A DNA stretch of 6,148 nucleotides, from contig CAAEDX010000144.1 in the NCBI GenBank assembly GCA_900754715.1, positions 1 to 6,148 on the forward strand. The letters run 5' to 3'. The notes beneath the pieces were generated by a model that was not told the origin of the DNA, made no database searches, and was given only the letters and a program-made list of their open reading frames with translations. How positions within the stretch are numbered: the first letter of the stretch is position 1; each line of letters starts with the position of its first letter. This stretch comes from Erysipelotrichaceae bacterium. Lineage in GTDB: Bacteria > Bacillota_I > Bacilli_A > Erysipelotrichales > Erysipelotrichaceae. The position numbers were made by a program, and so were the translations under genes. Positions 1 to 6,136 of this stretch are shown in pieces.

Positions 1-273
1 CCAGGCGGCTGCCGCCTTTGCCTTCCCTGCATGAAACAGCGCCATGTACACACTGATGCCCAGCAGCGCATAGATGGAAAAATGTGCCGCCTTGCGGATC
101 AGAAAGCTCAGGATATCTGTATCGATCCAGGCGGCCAGGGGCGCAAGCAGCGAAACGAACAGTCCGCTCTTGGCGTTGGATGCGCCCGCTGTATCGCTGG
201 AGAAAAAGAAGATCGCTGCCATGATCAGCAGCGTGAGCGTCCCCCAGCAAAGCGCAGGCATATTTTTTTTCAA
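1..273 (-). CDS. VanZ-family membrane protein, 5' part (cut by left edge)
   Basis: The first 91 residues are visible and the rest lies beyond the left edge. A hydrophobic helix at about residues 8-24 ends in FFFSS, the usual start of VanZ-like proteins. The family signature follows at residues 60-70, with Arg60-Lys61, His64 and Tyr68 (RKAAHFSIYALLG), leading into a second membrane helix. VanZ-like domains are small multi-helix membrane proteins. The founding member gives low-level teicoplanin resistance, but most homologues have no known role, so I infer none here. The start is TTG at 273, because an AGGAGG lies 8 bases upstream; an in-frame ATG at 261 would be 20 bases from it. The gene begins one base after the stop of the upstream regulator gene, so the two are very probably co-transcribed and translationally coupled. 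The family call is fairly sure; the function is unknown. Confidence 0.82.
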   Translation of the reverse strand, partial: MKKNMPALCWGTLTLLIMAAIFFFSSDTAGASNAKSGLFVSLLAPLAAWIDTDILSFLIRKAAHFSIYALLGISVYMALFHAGKAKAAAAW

Positions 274-274
274 G

Positions 275-1558
275 TCAGTTTCCTCCTTCCTTCAGCAGTT
301 CACGCAGCGCATGCAAGGCGTCATCCAGATCGGCTGCGGCCGAAAAGGATAAAGTCAGCATGTCGCCGCTGAGCCCGTCTACGGCAATGCCCCGCGCCAT
401 CAGCTGCTTTGCATCCATGCCGCAGGGAAATGGCAGGCGAAAATGATAACGGGCGATCGATTCTTCCAGCCGATCCAGCGTCCAGCCGGAATCTGAAGCA
501 AAGCGCATGAGCAGTTCATGCCGACGGCGATAGCGGCGCTTCAGACGAGTGATGCGGCGGTGCAGATGACCATCCGCGATGTAAGAGGCAAAAGCAATCT
601 GCTCCAGCTTTGAGGCGCCGGGCCCATAATCATCCCTTGCACGGTAAGATCTGGCCAAGGCAGAGGGAAGGATCATATAGCTGATGCGCAGCGCCGGCAG
701 CAGGATGCGCGAAAAAGAGCCGAGATAGACGCTGGATAATTCTTCACTGAAGCTGCCCATCGCTGTCTGCGCAGGCCGCAGATAAGAAAGCTCCCCGTTG
801 TGATCGTCTTCCAGCAAGAGCGTGCCGCGCGCATCGATCGCAGCCATCAGCGTTTTCAGCCTGTCACGGGAAAAGGCGTCATCATCGCACAATGAGGGCG
901 GATAAAGATAAAGCACATCGCTCTCCGGCACTTCTTGCAGCAGCTGTGATGCCGGAACCTGGCTCACCTGCATGCCATAATCCGCAAACACGCGCTGAGC
1001 CTGGACATACGCGCCTTGCTGGATCGCGGCGCGCTGCGCTTCAGGCAATAGCCCGCACAGCTGATAGAGCAGTGACTGAACGCTGGCGCCGATCACCACT
1101 TGATCCTTTGATGCCCATATGCCGCGTTCGCTGGCGTATCTGGCCAGAGAAGCGCGCAGCACGCTCTCGCCCTGCGCTTCGCCATAGGAGCCGATATCCG
1201 CGTCATTCATGGCTTTTTTCAAGTACTGTCGCCAGATCAGCAGTTCGCTTTCTTCCGGGAGCACGGACTGAGAGCGCAGATCATAGCGAAGCGAGGGCTT
1301 GGGCCGCAAGGTCGAACAAAGCAGTTCCTCATGAAGGCGGCGGGTCTTTTCGCTCATGGCGACATAGTAGCCTTTCTGCGCCCTGGCGCAGATATAGCCT
1401 TCCAGCTGCAGCTGCGCAAACGCGTGTTCCACGGTCGTCTTGGACAGATGAAACTGATTCACGCAGGCGCGGATGCTGGGCAGCTTGTCTCCCTGGCGGC
1501 GGGTGCCGTCCAGGATCTCCGCGCGGATGCGGGAACAGATGATCTCGTATTTCTTCAT
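275..1558 (-). CDS. MocR/GabR-type transcriptional regulator (GntR wHTH fused to aminotransferase-like domain)
   Basis: A 427-residue protein. Residues 1-66 form a GntR winged helix, with LPSIR at 26-30, SKTTVEHAFAQL at 39-50, and LEGYI and KGYYV forming the wing. From about residue 95 to the end it resembles fold-type I aminotransferases: YGEAQGE, a VVIGASVQSLL helix start, LLLEDDHNGE near 247-256 and GSFSRILLPALR at 280-291. Known MocR proteins use PLP bound to a Lys in the GSFSK-like motif to sense B6 vitamers or amino compounds such as GABA. Here that Lys is Arg284, the usual EDDY is EDDH (His253), and the C-terminal position expected to hold a carboxylate-binding Arg is Thr402. The usual HQFPTG segment is not recognisable either. 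PLP chemistry is therefore probably lost. I chose ATG 1558 because the winged helix starts at once there; the open frame continues to 1765 but would cross the divergent gene and its promoter. A GGTG lies 6 bases upstream of this ATG. The gene is divergent from the S-component gene, suggesting it controls that gene and itself. Confidence 0.9.
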   Translation of the reverse strand: MKKYEIICSRIRAEILDGTRRQGDKLPSIRACVNQFHLSKTTVEHAFAQLQLEGYICARAQKGYYVAMSEKTRRLHEELLCSTLRPKPSLRYDLRSQSVLPEESELLIWRQYLKKAMNDADIGSYGEAQGESVLRASLARYASERGIWASKDQVVIGASVQSLLYQLCGLLPEAQRAAIQQGAYVQAQRVFADYGMQVSQVPASQLLQEVPESDVLYLYPPSLCDDDAFSRDRLKTLMAAIDARGTLLLEDDHNGELSYLRPAQTAMGSFSEELSSVYLGSFSRILLPALRISYMILPSALARSYRARDDYGPGASKLEQIAFASYIADGHLHRRITRLKRRYRRRHELLMRFASDSGWTLDRLEESIARYHFRLPFPCGMDAKQLMARGIAVDGLSGDMLTLSFSAAADLDDALHALRELLKEGGN

Positions 1559-1573
1559 AGCCTCACCGTACCA

Positions 1574-1582
1574 AGTATAGCA
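1574..1582 (-). promoter_or_regulatory. Extended -10 promoter of the MocR-type regulator gene
   Basis: Read on the minus strand, TGCTATACT is an extended -10 element (TG-N-TATACT). No good -35 lies 17 bases upstream, where the DNA is an A-rich tract. Transcription would start near 1567, giving a leader of only about 9 bases that just holds a weak GGTG ribosome site. The element lies inside the left arm of the inverted repeat at 1565-1589, so a protein bound there would block it. Motif reading only. Confidence 0.45.
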
Positions 1583-1616
1583 TAACTGTCCTCTTTTTTT
1601 ATTCTTTTTCTGTGCA

Positions 1617-1645
1617 TTTAATTCAATACAGCTATTCGCTATAAT
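1617..1645 (+). promoter_or_regulatory. Promoter of the ECF S-component gene
   Basis: A perfect TATAAT lies at 1640-1645. A weak -35 (TTTAAT, 1617-1622) sits 17 bases upstream. Transcription would start near 1652, leaving about 19 bases before the ATG at 1671. That is too short for a riboswitch and points to control by a protein. The TATAAT overlaps the alternative ATG at 1644, which argues against that start. Confidence 0.6.
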
Positions 1646-1670
1646 GCACGGTAGAAAGCGAGGAACACAG

Positions 1671-2159
1671 ATGAAAAAAAATGAAACACAAGAACTGGTG
1701 CTGGCCGCGCTGGGCATCGCGCTGGTATATATCACCACCATGTTCATCAAACTGCCCAATTCCATCGGCGGCTATCTGAATCTGGGAGACGGGTTCATCC
1801 TGCTGTTTGCGGGCTTCCTGCATCCATTCACGGCTTTTCTGGTAGGCGGGATCGGCAGCGCGCTGGCAGATCTGACCGGCGGATATGGCGCTTATGCCAT
1901 CGCTACCTTGCTCATCAAGGGCATTGAAGGCGGGCTCATCGCCTTGCTCATCCGCCAAAGCGCCAGACTGCGCTTTCCTTCCTACCTCATCGGCGCGCTG
2001 ATCATGATCGCAGGCTATTATGTGACGGATTCGCTGCTCAACGCTTCATGGATCGTCGGGCTGGGCGGCATTCCGGGCAATATCGTTCAGGCCGCTGCCG
2101 GCATCCTGATCGCTGCGGCAGCCACGCCGCTGGTCAGAAAACTGCTGAAGCAAGGATAA
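1671..2159 (+). CDS. ECF transporter S component, HmpT/PdxU2-like
   Basis: A 162-residue, very hydrophobic protein with about five or six membrane helices (roughly 7-27, 40-58, 57-70, 75-95, 105-123 and 138-155). S components bind a vitamin or precursor at the cell surface and dock on the shared EcfA-EcfA'-EcfT module, which is not in this window. TM1 holds the A-x-x-x-A pattern (Ala13, Ala17) used for contact with EcfT. The block GGYLNLGDGFIL, followed by GGIGSALADLTGGY and LIKGIEG, is typical of the family that includes predicted hydroxymethylpyrimidine and pyridoxine transporters. I chose ATG 1671 because GAGG (1660-1663) lies 7 bases upstream and the in-frame ATG at 1644 lies within the -10 box. 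The gene is transcribed alone, divergent from the MocR-type regulator, and ends at a hairpin terminator. The kinase about 3 kb away makes B6 vitamers a plausible substrate, but thiamine pyrimidine is equally open. Confidence 0.88.
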   Translation: MKKNETQELVLAALGIALVYITTMFIKLPNSIGGYLNLGDGFILLFAGFLHPFTAFLVGGIGSALADLTGGYGAYAIATLLIKGIEGGLIALLIRQSARLRFPSYLIGALIMIAGYYVTDSLLNASWIVGLGGIPGNIVQAAAGILIAAAATPLVRKLLKQG

Positions 2160-2194
2160 AAAAAATCGTGCAGGATGCTCTGCATGATTTTTTT
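2158..2194. terminator. Bidirectional intrinsic terminator between convergent genes
   Basis: The stem arms are 2165-2173 (ATCGTGCAG) and 2180-2188 (CTGCATGAT), with one G-U type pair and a 6-base loop. The stem is flanked by an 8-A run (2158-2165) and a 7-T run (2188-2194), so it has a U tract in both directions. It ends the S-component transcript, whose stop codon overlaps its A run. It also ends the ppk transcript, whose TAA (2195-2193) lies inside the T run. Confidence 0.85.
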
Positions 2195-4316
2195 ATTTGC
2201 GGCCATGACGGCGGCGGCGAAACTGCATCAGCCATGTATGCCGGTCATCTTTCTGCGGCGCCTTGACATCCTGTGCGTGTGCGATGGCCTCTTTCATCAG
2301 TTCCTCCTGGGAATCCAGCGGCGGCAAGCCGTTGTCAATGCGTTCATAGCACCCTTCCTGATCCATGCGACGGGCCTTGACGTTATCCCGCCACATGAGC
2401 TCCAGGTCGTGCAGGATGCGTTCCTTCTGCTTAGGATCATAGATCGGGCAGCCGACCTCGACTCGCTTTTCCGTATTGCGTGTCATCATGTCGGCGCTGG
2501 CGATATACAAGCGGCAATGCGGCTCATACCCAAAGCAATACACACGGGCATGCTCCAGATAACGGCCGACGATGCCATGCACCTCGATGTGCTCTGTCTT
2601 TCCGCTCACGCCAGGAAGCAGGCAGCAGATGCCGCGGATGATCAGCCGCACCTGCACTCCGGCAGCGCTGGCCTTCTGCAGGCGGTCGATGATGTCGCGG
2701 TCGGTCATGGAATTCATCTTCATGAAGATGCGGGCCGGCACGTTCTCGCTCGCGCGGCTGATCTCGGTATCGATCATTTCCAGGATGTGTGCTTTCAGCG
2801 AATGCGGTGAGACGAGCAGTTCCTGATAGCTTCCTTCCAGATTGCCGATGGCCATGTTCTGAAAGAAGTTGACCGCGTCCTGCCCGATGCTGCGGCGAGC
2901 GGTCATATAGCTGTAATCCGTATATTGCGCGCTGGTCTTCTCATTGTAATTGCCAGTGCCGATCTGGGTGAAATACTGCACTTCATTGCCGCAGGTGCGG
3001 GTGATCAGACATAGCTTGGAGTGGACCTTGTAGTTCTCGATGCCATACAGCACGGTGCAGCCGCTATTTTCCAGCAGTTCAGCATATTCGATGTTGTTCT
3101 GCTCATCAAAACGGGCGCGCAGCTCCATGAGCACGGTAACGTCTTTGCCATTATCGGCCGCTTCCACCAGATGACGGATGATCCGGGAGTTGCGGGCAAG
3201 GCGGTAGACCGTGATGCGGATGGAAGTGACATCCGGATCGCGGGCCGCTTCTTTGAGCAGGCGCAGGAATGGATCGATCGATTCATAAGGATAGAACAGC
3301 AGCGCGTCTGCGTCCAGCAGCTGTTCCATGATCGGCCGGTCTGTCGCAAGATCGCGGGATGGCTGCGGCTGAAACGGCGGATAAAGCAGCGAAGCCAAAC
3401 GGTCACGATGCTTGGACAGTGAGAAGACATAAGAAAGATCAAGCGGCGTACGGGAAACGAATACTTGTTCCTCCTGCAGCTGCAGCTGTTCGCAGAGATA
3501 AGATACAAATTTGCGGTCTGCCTCACGATACACTTCCAGACGGATCGGCGCCAGGCGCTTGCGCTTCTTCAAGATCTTCTTCATCTGCTGGCGGTAATCT
3601 TCATCTTCGTCATTCACGCCGGCATCGAGGTTGATGTCGGCGTTGCGGGTCACGGAGACGGTCATCGTCAGCTGCACCTCATAGCCGGTGAACAGCTCTC
3701 TGGCGTAGGCAGCGACGATATCTTCCAGCAGGATCATCCGCACGCAGTCTCCTTTGGAAACGACAAAAGTGCGCGGCAGCGTATCGGGGACCGGAATTAG
3801 GCCATAAAGCTCTTTCTTCTTTGCGGCAAGACGGATCATCACATACAGCTTTTTGTTCACCATGTGCGGGAAAGGATGATGGATATCGATGATCTGCGGC
3901 GAAAGGACCGGCATCACCCGGTTGAGGAAGTAAGCGCGGGTGAGCTTTTCTTCCTCTCTCGTCAGATGCGTGAAGCGGATCCGGCGGATGAGCGGCTTGA
4001 GCTCATTGCGCACATTTTTATAAATGGTGTCCCGCAGCAGATACAGTTTCTTCGTCTCGCGGTAGATGGCCTGCAACTGCTGCTGCGCGTTCATGCCGGA
4101 CTTATTGTCGATATGCTCTTCGTCCAAGATAGACAGATCGTAGAGGCTGCCGCAGCGGACCATATAAAACTCATCGAGGTTGCTGGTGAAGATGGCGATG
4201 AACTTCACCCGCTCCAGCAGCGGCACGCTGGCATCGGCGGCCTCTTCCAGCACGCGTTCGTTAAATTTCAGCCAGGATAGTTCCCGGTTCTGTGTATACT
4301 CGTAGTTATTCGCCAT
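2193..4316 (-). CDS. ppk: Polyphosphate kinase 1 (PPK1)
   Basis: A 707-residue protein of the usual PPK1 length. It reversibly transfers the terminal phosphate of ATP to inorganic polyphosphate through a phosphohistidine, typically at the inner face of the membrane. The N-terminal part begins NRELSWLKFNERVLEEA, typical of the family, followed by the middle domain and two phospholipase D-like C-terminal domains from about 310 and 490. The phosphorylated His is His432 in YKVHSKL and the second conserved His is His589 in YLEHARVY; each is 3 less than the E. coli numbers I recall (435 and 592). LLFYPYES, ITVYRLARNSRI, ARFDEQNNI and SADMMTRNTEKRVEV are all intact. The start at 4316 has AGGAGG 7 bases upstream. 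The gene follows ppx by 18 bases, so both enzymes of polyphosphate turnover are made from one message. Nothing looks broken. Confidence 0.97.
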   Translation of the reverse strand: MANNYEYTQNRELSWLKFNERVLEEAADASVPLLERVKFIAIFTSNLDEFYMVRCGSLYDLSILDEEHIDNKSGMNAQQQLQAIYRETKKLYLLRDTIYKNVRNELKPLIRRIRFTHLTREEEKLTRAYFLNRVMPVLSPQIIDIHHPFPHMVNKKLYVMIRLAAKKKELYGLIPVPDTLPRTFVVSKGDCVRMILLEDIVAAYARELFTGYEVQLTMTVSVTRNADINLDAGVNDEDEDYRQQMKKILKKRKRLAPIRLEVYREADRKFVSYLCEQLQLQEEQVFVSRTPLDLSYVFSLSKHRDRLASLLYPPFQPQPSRDLATDRPIMEQLLDADALLFYPYESIDPFLRLLKEAARDPDVTSIRITVYRLARNSRIIRHLVEAADNGKDVTVLMELRARFDEQNNIEYAELLENSGCTVLYGIENYKVHSKLCLITRTCGNEVQYFTQIGTGNYNEKTSAQYTDYSYMTARRSIGQDAVNFFQNMAIGNLEGSYQELLVSPHSLKAHILEMIDTEISRASENVPARIFMKMNSMTDRDIIDRLQKASAAGVQVRLIIRGICCLLPGVSGKTEHIEVHGIVGRYLEHARVYCFGYEPHCRLYIASADMMTRNTEKRVEVGCPIYDPKQKERILHDLELMWRDNVKARRMDQEGCYERIDNGLPPLDSQEELMKEAIAHAQDVKAPQKDDRHTWLMQFRRRRHGRK

Positions 4317-4334
4317 AGATCTTCCTCCTTGATC

Positions 4335-5231
4335 TTACTGAGGCTGTACGCCGGTGATCTCCATCAGATAGCCTTCCCGGATCCCGTTGCGGCAGACCTT
4401 CAGCTGTTCGCAGCCAAAATGCCGCATGACCCCTTCCAGGATGAGAAATCCTGGGATAAAGGTATGGATGCGGTCGGGCTTGCAGCGCAGGATCATGTGC
4501 GCGGCATCGCTGCTGTCGGCGAGCAGCTGTTCCAGCGCTTCCAGCTGAGAAAGCTGGATCGCTTCGCCCTTTCGCTCTAGCAGGCCGCTGCGCAGCAGCA
4601 GCTTTTCGACGGCGCGGGCCGTGCCGCCGGCCGCCGCGAGCAATGAACCCTGCACCCTTATCCCGCTTGCTTGCAAGGCACCTTCCACATACAAGCTGAT
4701 CTCTTTGCGCTCCTGAGCCGTGGGGATGATGTCATGCACGAAGCGATTGTACAAATTCAATGAACCGATCGGCAGTGAACGCGAGCTCTGCGCTTTGCCT
4801 TCCGCAAATCCCACCAGCTCTGTGCTTCCGCCGCCGATATCGATGAAAAGCCCATCCTGCGCGGAAAGCTGGATCGCGGCGCCGCGGAAGCTGAGCCGGC
4901 CTTCTTCTTCACCGCTGATCAGACGGATCTTCATCCCCGTCTTCTTCTTGACCTGCGCGATGACCTCTTCAGTATTGTCGATGTTGCGCAGCGAAGCGGT
5001 CGCAAACACGGAGCACTGTTCGATCTGCAAATGCTCGAGCACTTTCTTGAATGATTCCAGCGTGCTGCAGATTTCACAGACCCCTTCACGGTTCAGCCGG
5101 CCTTCTTTCACGTAAGAAACGATGCCGGCCGTAGCTTTTTTGGAAAACAACAGGCGAAACTTGCCGTTTCGCAGGCGATAGACGTTCATGCGGATCGTAT
5201 TCGACCCCAGGTCAATGACAGCATAGATCAT
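4335..5231 (-). CDS. ppx: Ppx/GppA family exopolyphosphatase, short form
   Basis: A 298-residue member of the actin-like ASKHA phosphatase family that removes terminal phosphate from polyphosphate or converts pppGpp to ppGpp. Visible motifs are the phosphate-1 loop DLGSNT (7-12), ATASLRN (77-83), SGEEEGRLSF (106-115, holding the catalytic Glu region), the phosphate-2 loop DIGGGSTEL (131-139), AAGGTARAVEKL (200-211) and RNGIREGYL (281-289). The length fits the two-lobed N-terminal module alone. The roughly 200-residue helical C-terminal domain of E. coli Ppx and GppA is absent, as in many Bacillota homologues, so this is a normal short form and not a truncation. The start at 5231 has GGGGAG 8 bases upstream. 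The ppk gene directly downstream supports polyphosphate over pppGpp as substrate, though family members can act on both. Confidence 0.92.
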   Translation of the reverse strand: MIYAVIDLGSNTIRMNVYRLRNGKFRLLFSKKATAGIVSYVKEGRLNREGVCEICSTLESFKKVLEHLQIEQCSVFATASLRNIDNTEEVIAQVKKKTGMKIRLISGEEEGRLSFRGAAIQLSAQDGLFIDIGGGSTELVGFAEGKAQSSRSLPIGSLNLYNRFVHDIIPTAQERKEISLYVEGALQASGIRVQGSLLAAAGGTARAVEKLLLRSGLLERKGEAIQLSQLEALEQLLADSSDAAHMILRCKPDRIHTFIPGFLILEGVMRHFGCEQLKVCRNGIREGYLMEITGVQPQ

Positions 5232-5253
5232 AGTACAGTCTCCCCTTTCGTTC

Positions 5254-5262
5254 AGAATAGCA
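5254..5262 (-). promoter_or_regulatory. Possible extended -10 promoter of the ppx-ppk operon
   Basis: On the minus strand TGCTATTCT forms an extended -10 element, with transcription predicted to begin near 5247, about 16 bases before the ppx start. I see no convincing -35. The 11-mer TATGCTATTCT differs at one base from TATGCTATACT at the MocR-type regulator promoter. Because no terminator separates ppx from the kinase gene upstream, read-through transcription is also possible. Confidence 0.35.
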
Positions 5263-5286
5263 TACCTTGCGTCATTCTGCCATCAG

Positions 5287-5303
5287 CATGATGTAAAATC
5301 ATG
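5287..5303. repeat. Short perfect inverted repeat after the kinase gene
   Basis: CATGAT and ATCATG (6-base arms, 5-base spacer) lie 6 bases downstream of the kinase stop codon and upstream of the possible ppx promoter. No T run follows on the minus strand, so it is not an ordinary terminator. It could be an operator, an mRNA 3'-end hairpin or chance. Confidence 0.3.
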
Positions 5304-5308
5304 GTAAA

Positions 5309-6136
5309 TTATCTGGCTGCGGGCATGAGCTCGCTGAGCAGTCCTTCAAAGCACAGGCCCCAGGCATGCGGGATCTGTTCCTGCAAGGTCTGCCGCATGG
5401 CCGTTTCCACGAAGCGGGCGGCGCGCTCCACGCTCTGGTGCAGCGTTTCGTGGCGCAGCAGGCTTCCGGCGATCACTGCGGCAAAGACATCTCCGCTGCC
5501 CGGGCGGCCATCACCGACTTTTTCGTTCCATACTTCATCTGCTTTTCCATCCGCATAGATGAAGCTGCAGCAGCGTCCGTCTAGTTCAAGGCCGCTCACG
5601 ACCACGTTGCTGGTCCCGGCCGCGCAAAGTTCTTCGCAGCAGGAGAGCAGAAAATCCCGCGATGGAAAAGCATCCGGATAAGGTCTGCCGCACAGCAGAC
5701 ACAGCTCTGTCAGATTGGGCAGCAGCACACCTGCCTCGCTGGCTAATGAGCGCATCTGCGCGATGATCTCTTTGGTGATGGTCGGATAAGGGCGCCCGCC
5801 ATCTCCCAGCACCGGATCGATGAGGACACGAGCATCTTCTTTCAGCAGCTGAAGACATGAGCGGGCAATCTGTGCCTGTGTCGGGTTGCTGAGGAAACCG
5901 GTACACAGCGCGTCAAAACGCAGCCCTTCTTTGCGGTAGCTTTCCAAATAGGCCGGCAGCTGATCGCTGAGATCGGTCATATGATAGTTTGGAAATTCCG
6001 TATGCATGGAAAGCACGGCTGTCGGGATCGCTACGCCCTGATGCCCCATGGCGGAAAGGATCGGCAGGATGACGCTGATGGAACAGCGCCCGAATCCGCT
6101 CAAATCGTTAAATATCGCCGCCTGTTTCTGTGCCAT
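5309..6136 (-). CDS. Pyridoxamine/pyridoxal kinase-like protein (ribokinase superfamily)
   Basis: A 275-residue cytoplasmic kinase of the PdxY/ThiD-like branch of the ribokinase fold, expected to phosphorylate B6 vitamers at the 5' hydroxyl with ATP. NDLSGFGRCS at residues 10-19 is the substrate-side glycine loop seen in bacterial pyridoxamine kinases. PTAVLSMHTEFPNY (38-51), DPVLGDGG (107-114), PNLTE (140-144) and PGSGD (212-216) follow. Asp216 is the catalytic base and the preceding loop forms the anion hole. ThiD-type pyrimidine kinases normally carry a different N-terminal glycine motif (GxDxSxGAG), so a B6 role is preferred but not proven. The start at 6136 has GGGGGA about 6 bases upstream; the promoter is beyond the right edge. 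The gene is complete and lies 77 bp upstream of ppx on the same strand. With the S component and MocR-type regulator nearby, it suggests vitamer salvage. Confidence 0.88.
   Translation of the reverse strand: MAQKQAAIFNDLSGFGRCSISVILPILSAMGHQGVAIPTAVLSMHTEFPNYHMTDLSDQLPAYLESYRKEGLRFDALCTGFLSNPTQAQIARSCLQLLKEDARVLIDPVLGDGGRPYPTITKEIIAQMRSLASEAGVLLPNLTELCLLCGRPYPDAFPSRDFLLSCCEELCAAGTSNVVVSGLELDGRCCSFIYADGKADEVWNEKVGDGRPGSGDVFAAVIAGSLLRHETLHQSVERAARFVETAMRQTLQEQIPHAWGLCFEGLLSELMPAAR

Larger units (their letters stand above)
1565..1652. repeat. Large imperfect inverted repeat in the divergent promoter region, candidate operator
   Basis: The arms are 1565-1589 and 1628-1652. Aligned without gaps, the left arm and the reverse complement of the right arm agree at 16 of 25 positions, including ACCGT at the outer ends and CTGT at the inner ends. 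The GCTATA in each arm is offset by two bases. The arm centres are 63 bp apart, close to six helical turns, so both would face the same side of the DNA. Each arm covers a predicted -10 element. MocR-type regulators commonly bind paired sites in such divergent regions, so an operator is a reasonable inference. Part of the match may simply reflect similar -10 boxes. Confidence 0.4.

Noticed and set aside
259..261. ATG at 261 as start of the VanZ-like gene
   Set aside because: The AGGAGG is 20 bases from it but 8 bases from the TTG at 273.
892..1542. 216-codon open frame on the plus strand opposite the regulator gene
   Set aside because: Its composition is Arg/Ala/Ser-rich, as expected for a shadow of a GC-rich gene on the other strand, with no domain.
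1644..1670. Earlier ATG at 1644 for the S component
   Set aside because: It overlaps the TATAAT box and lacks a ribosome site, while ATG 1671 has GAGG 7 bases upstream.
1559..1765. N-terminal extension of the regulator's open frame up to 1765
   Set aside because: It would overlap the start of the divergent S-component gene and both promoters, and the extra residues show no domain. The winged helix begins at the ATG at 1558.
1632..1958. 108-codon open frame on the minus strand over the S-component gene
   Set aside because: It is antisense to a clear membrane protein, is Gln/Asp/Glu-rich shadow sequence, and runs into the divergent promoter region.
2175..2810. 211-codon open frame on the plus strand opposite ppk
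   Set aside because: It is antisense to a well-conserved PPK1 sequence, starts inside the terminator, has no ribosome site and shows no recognisable domain.
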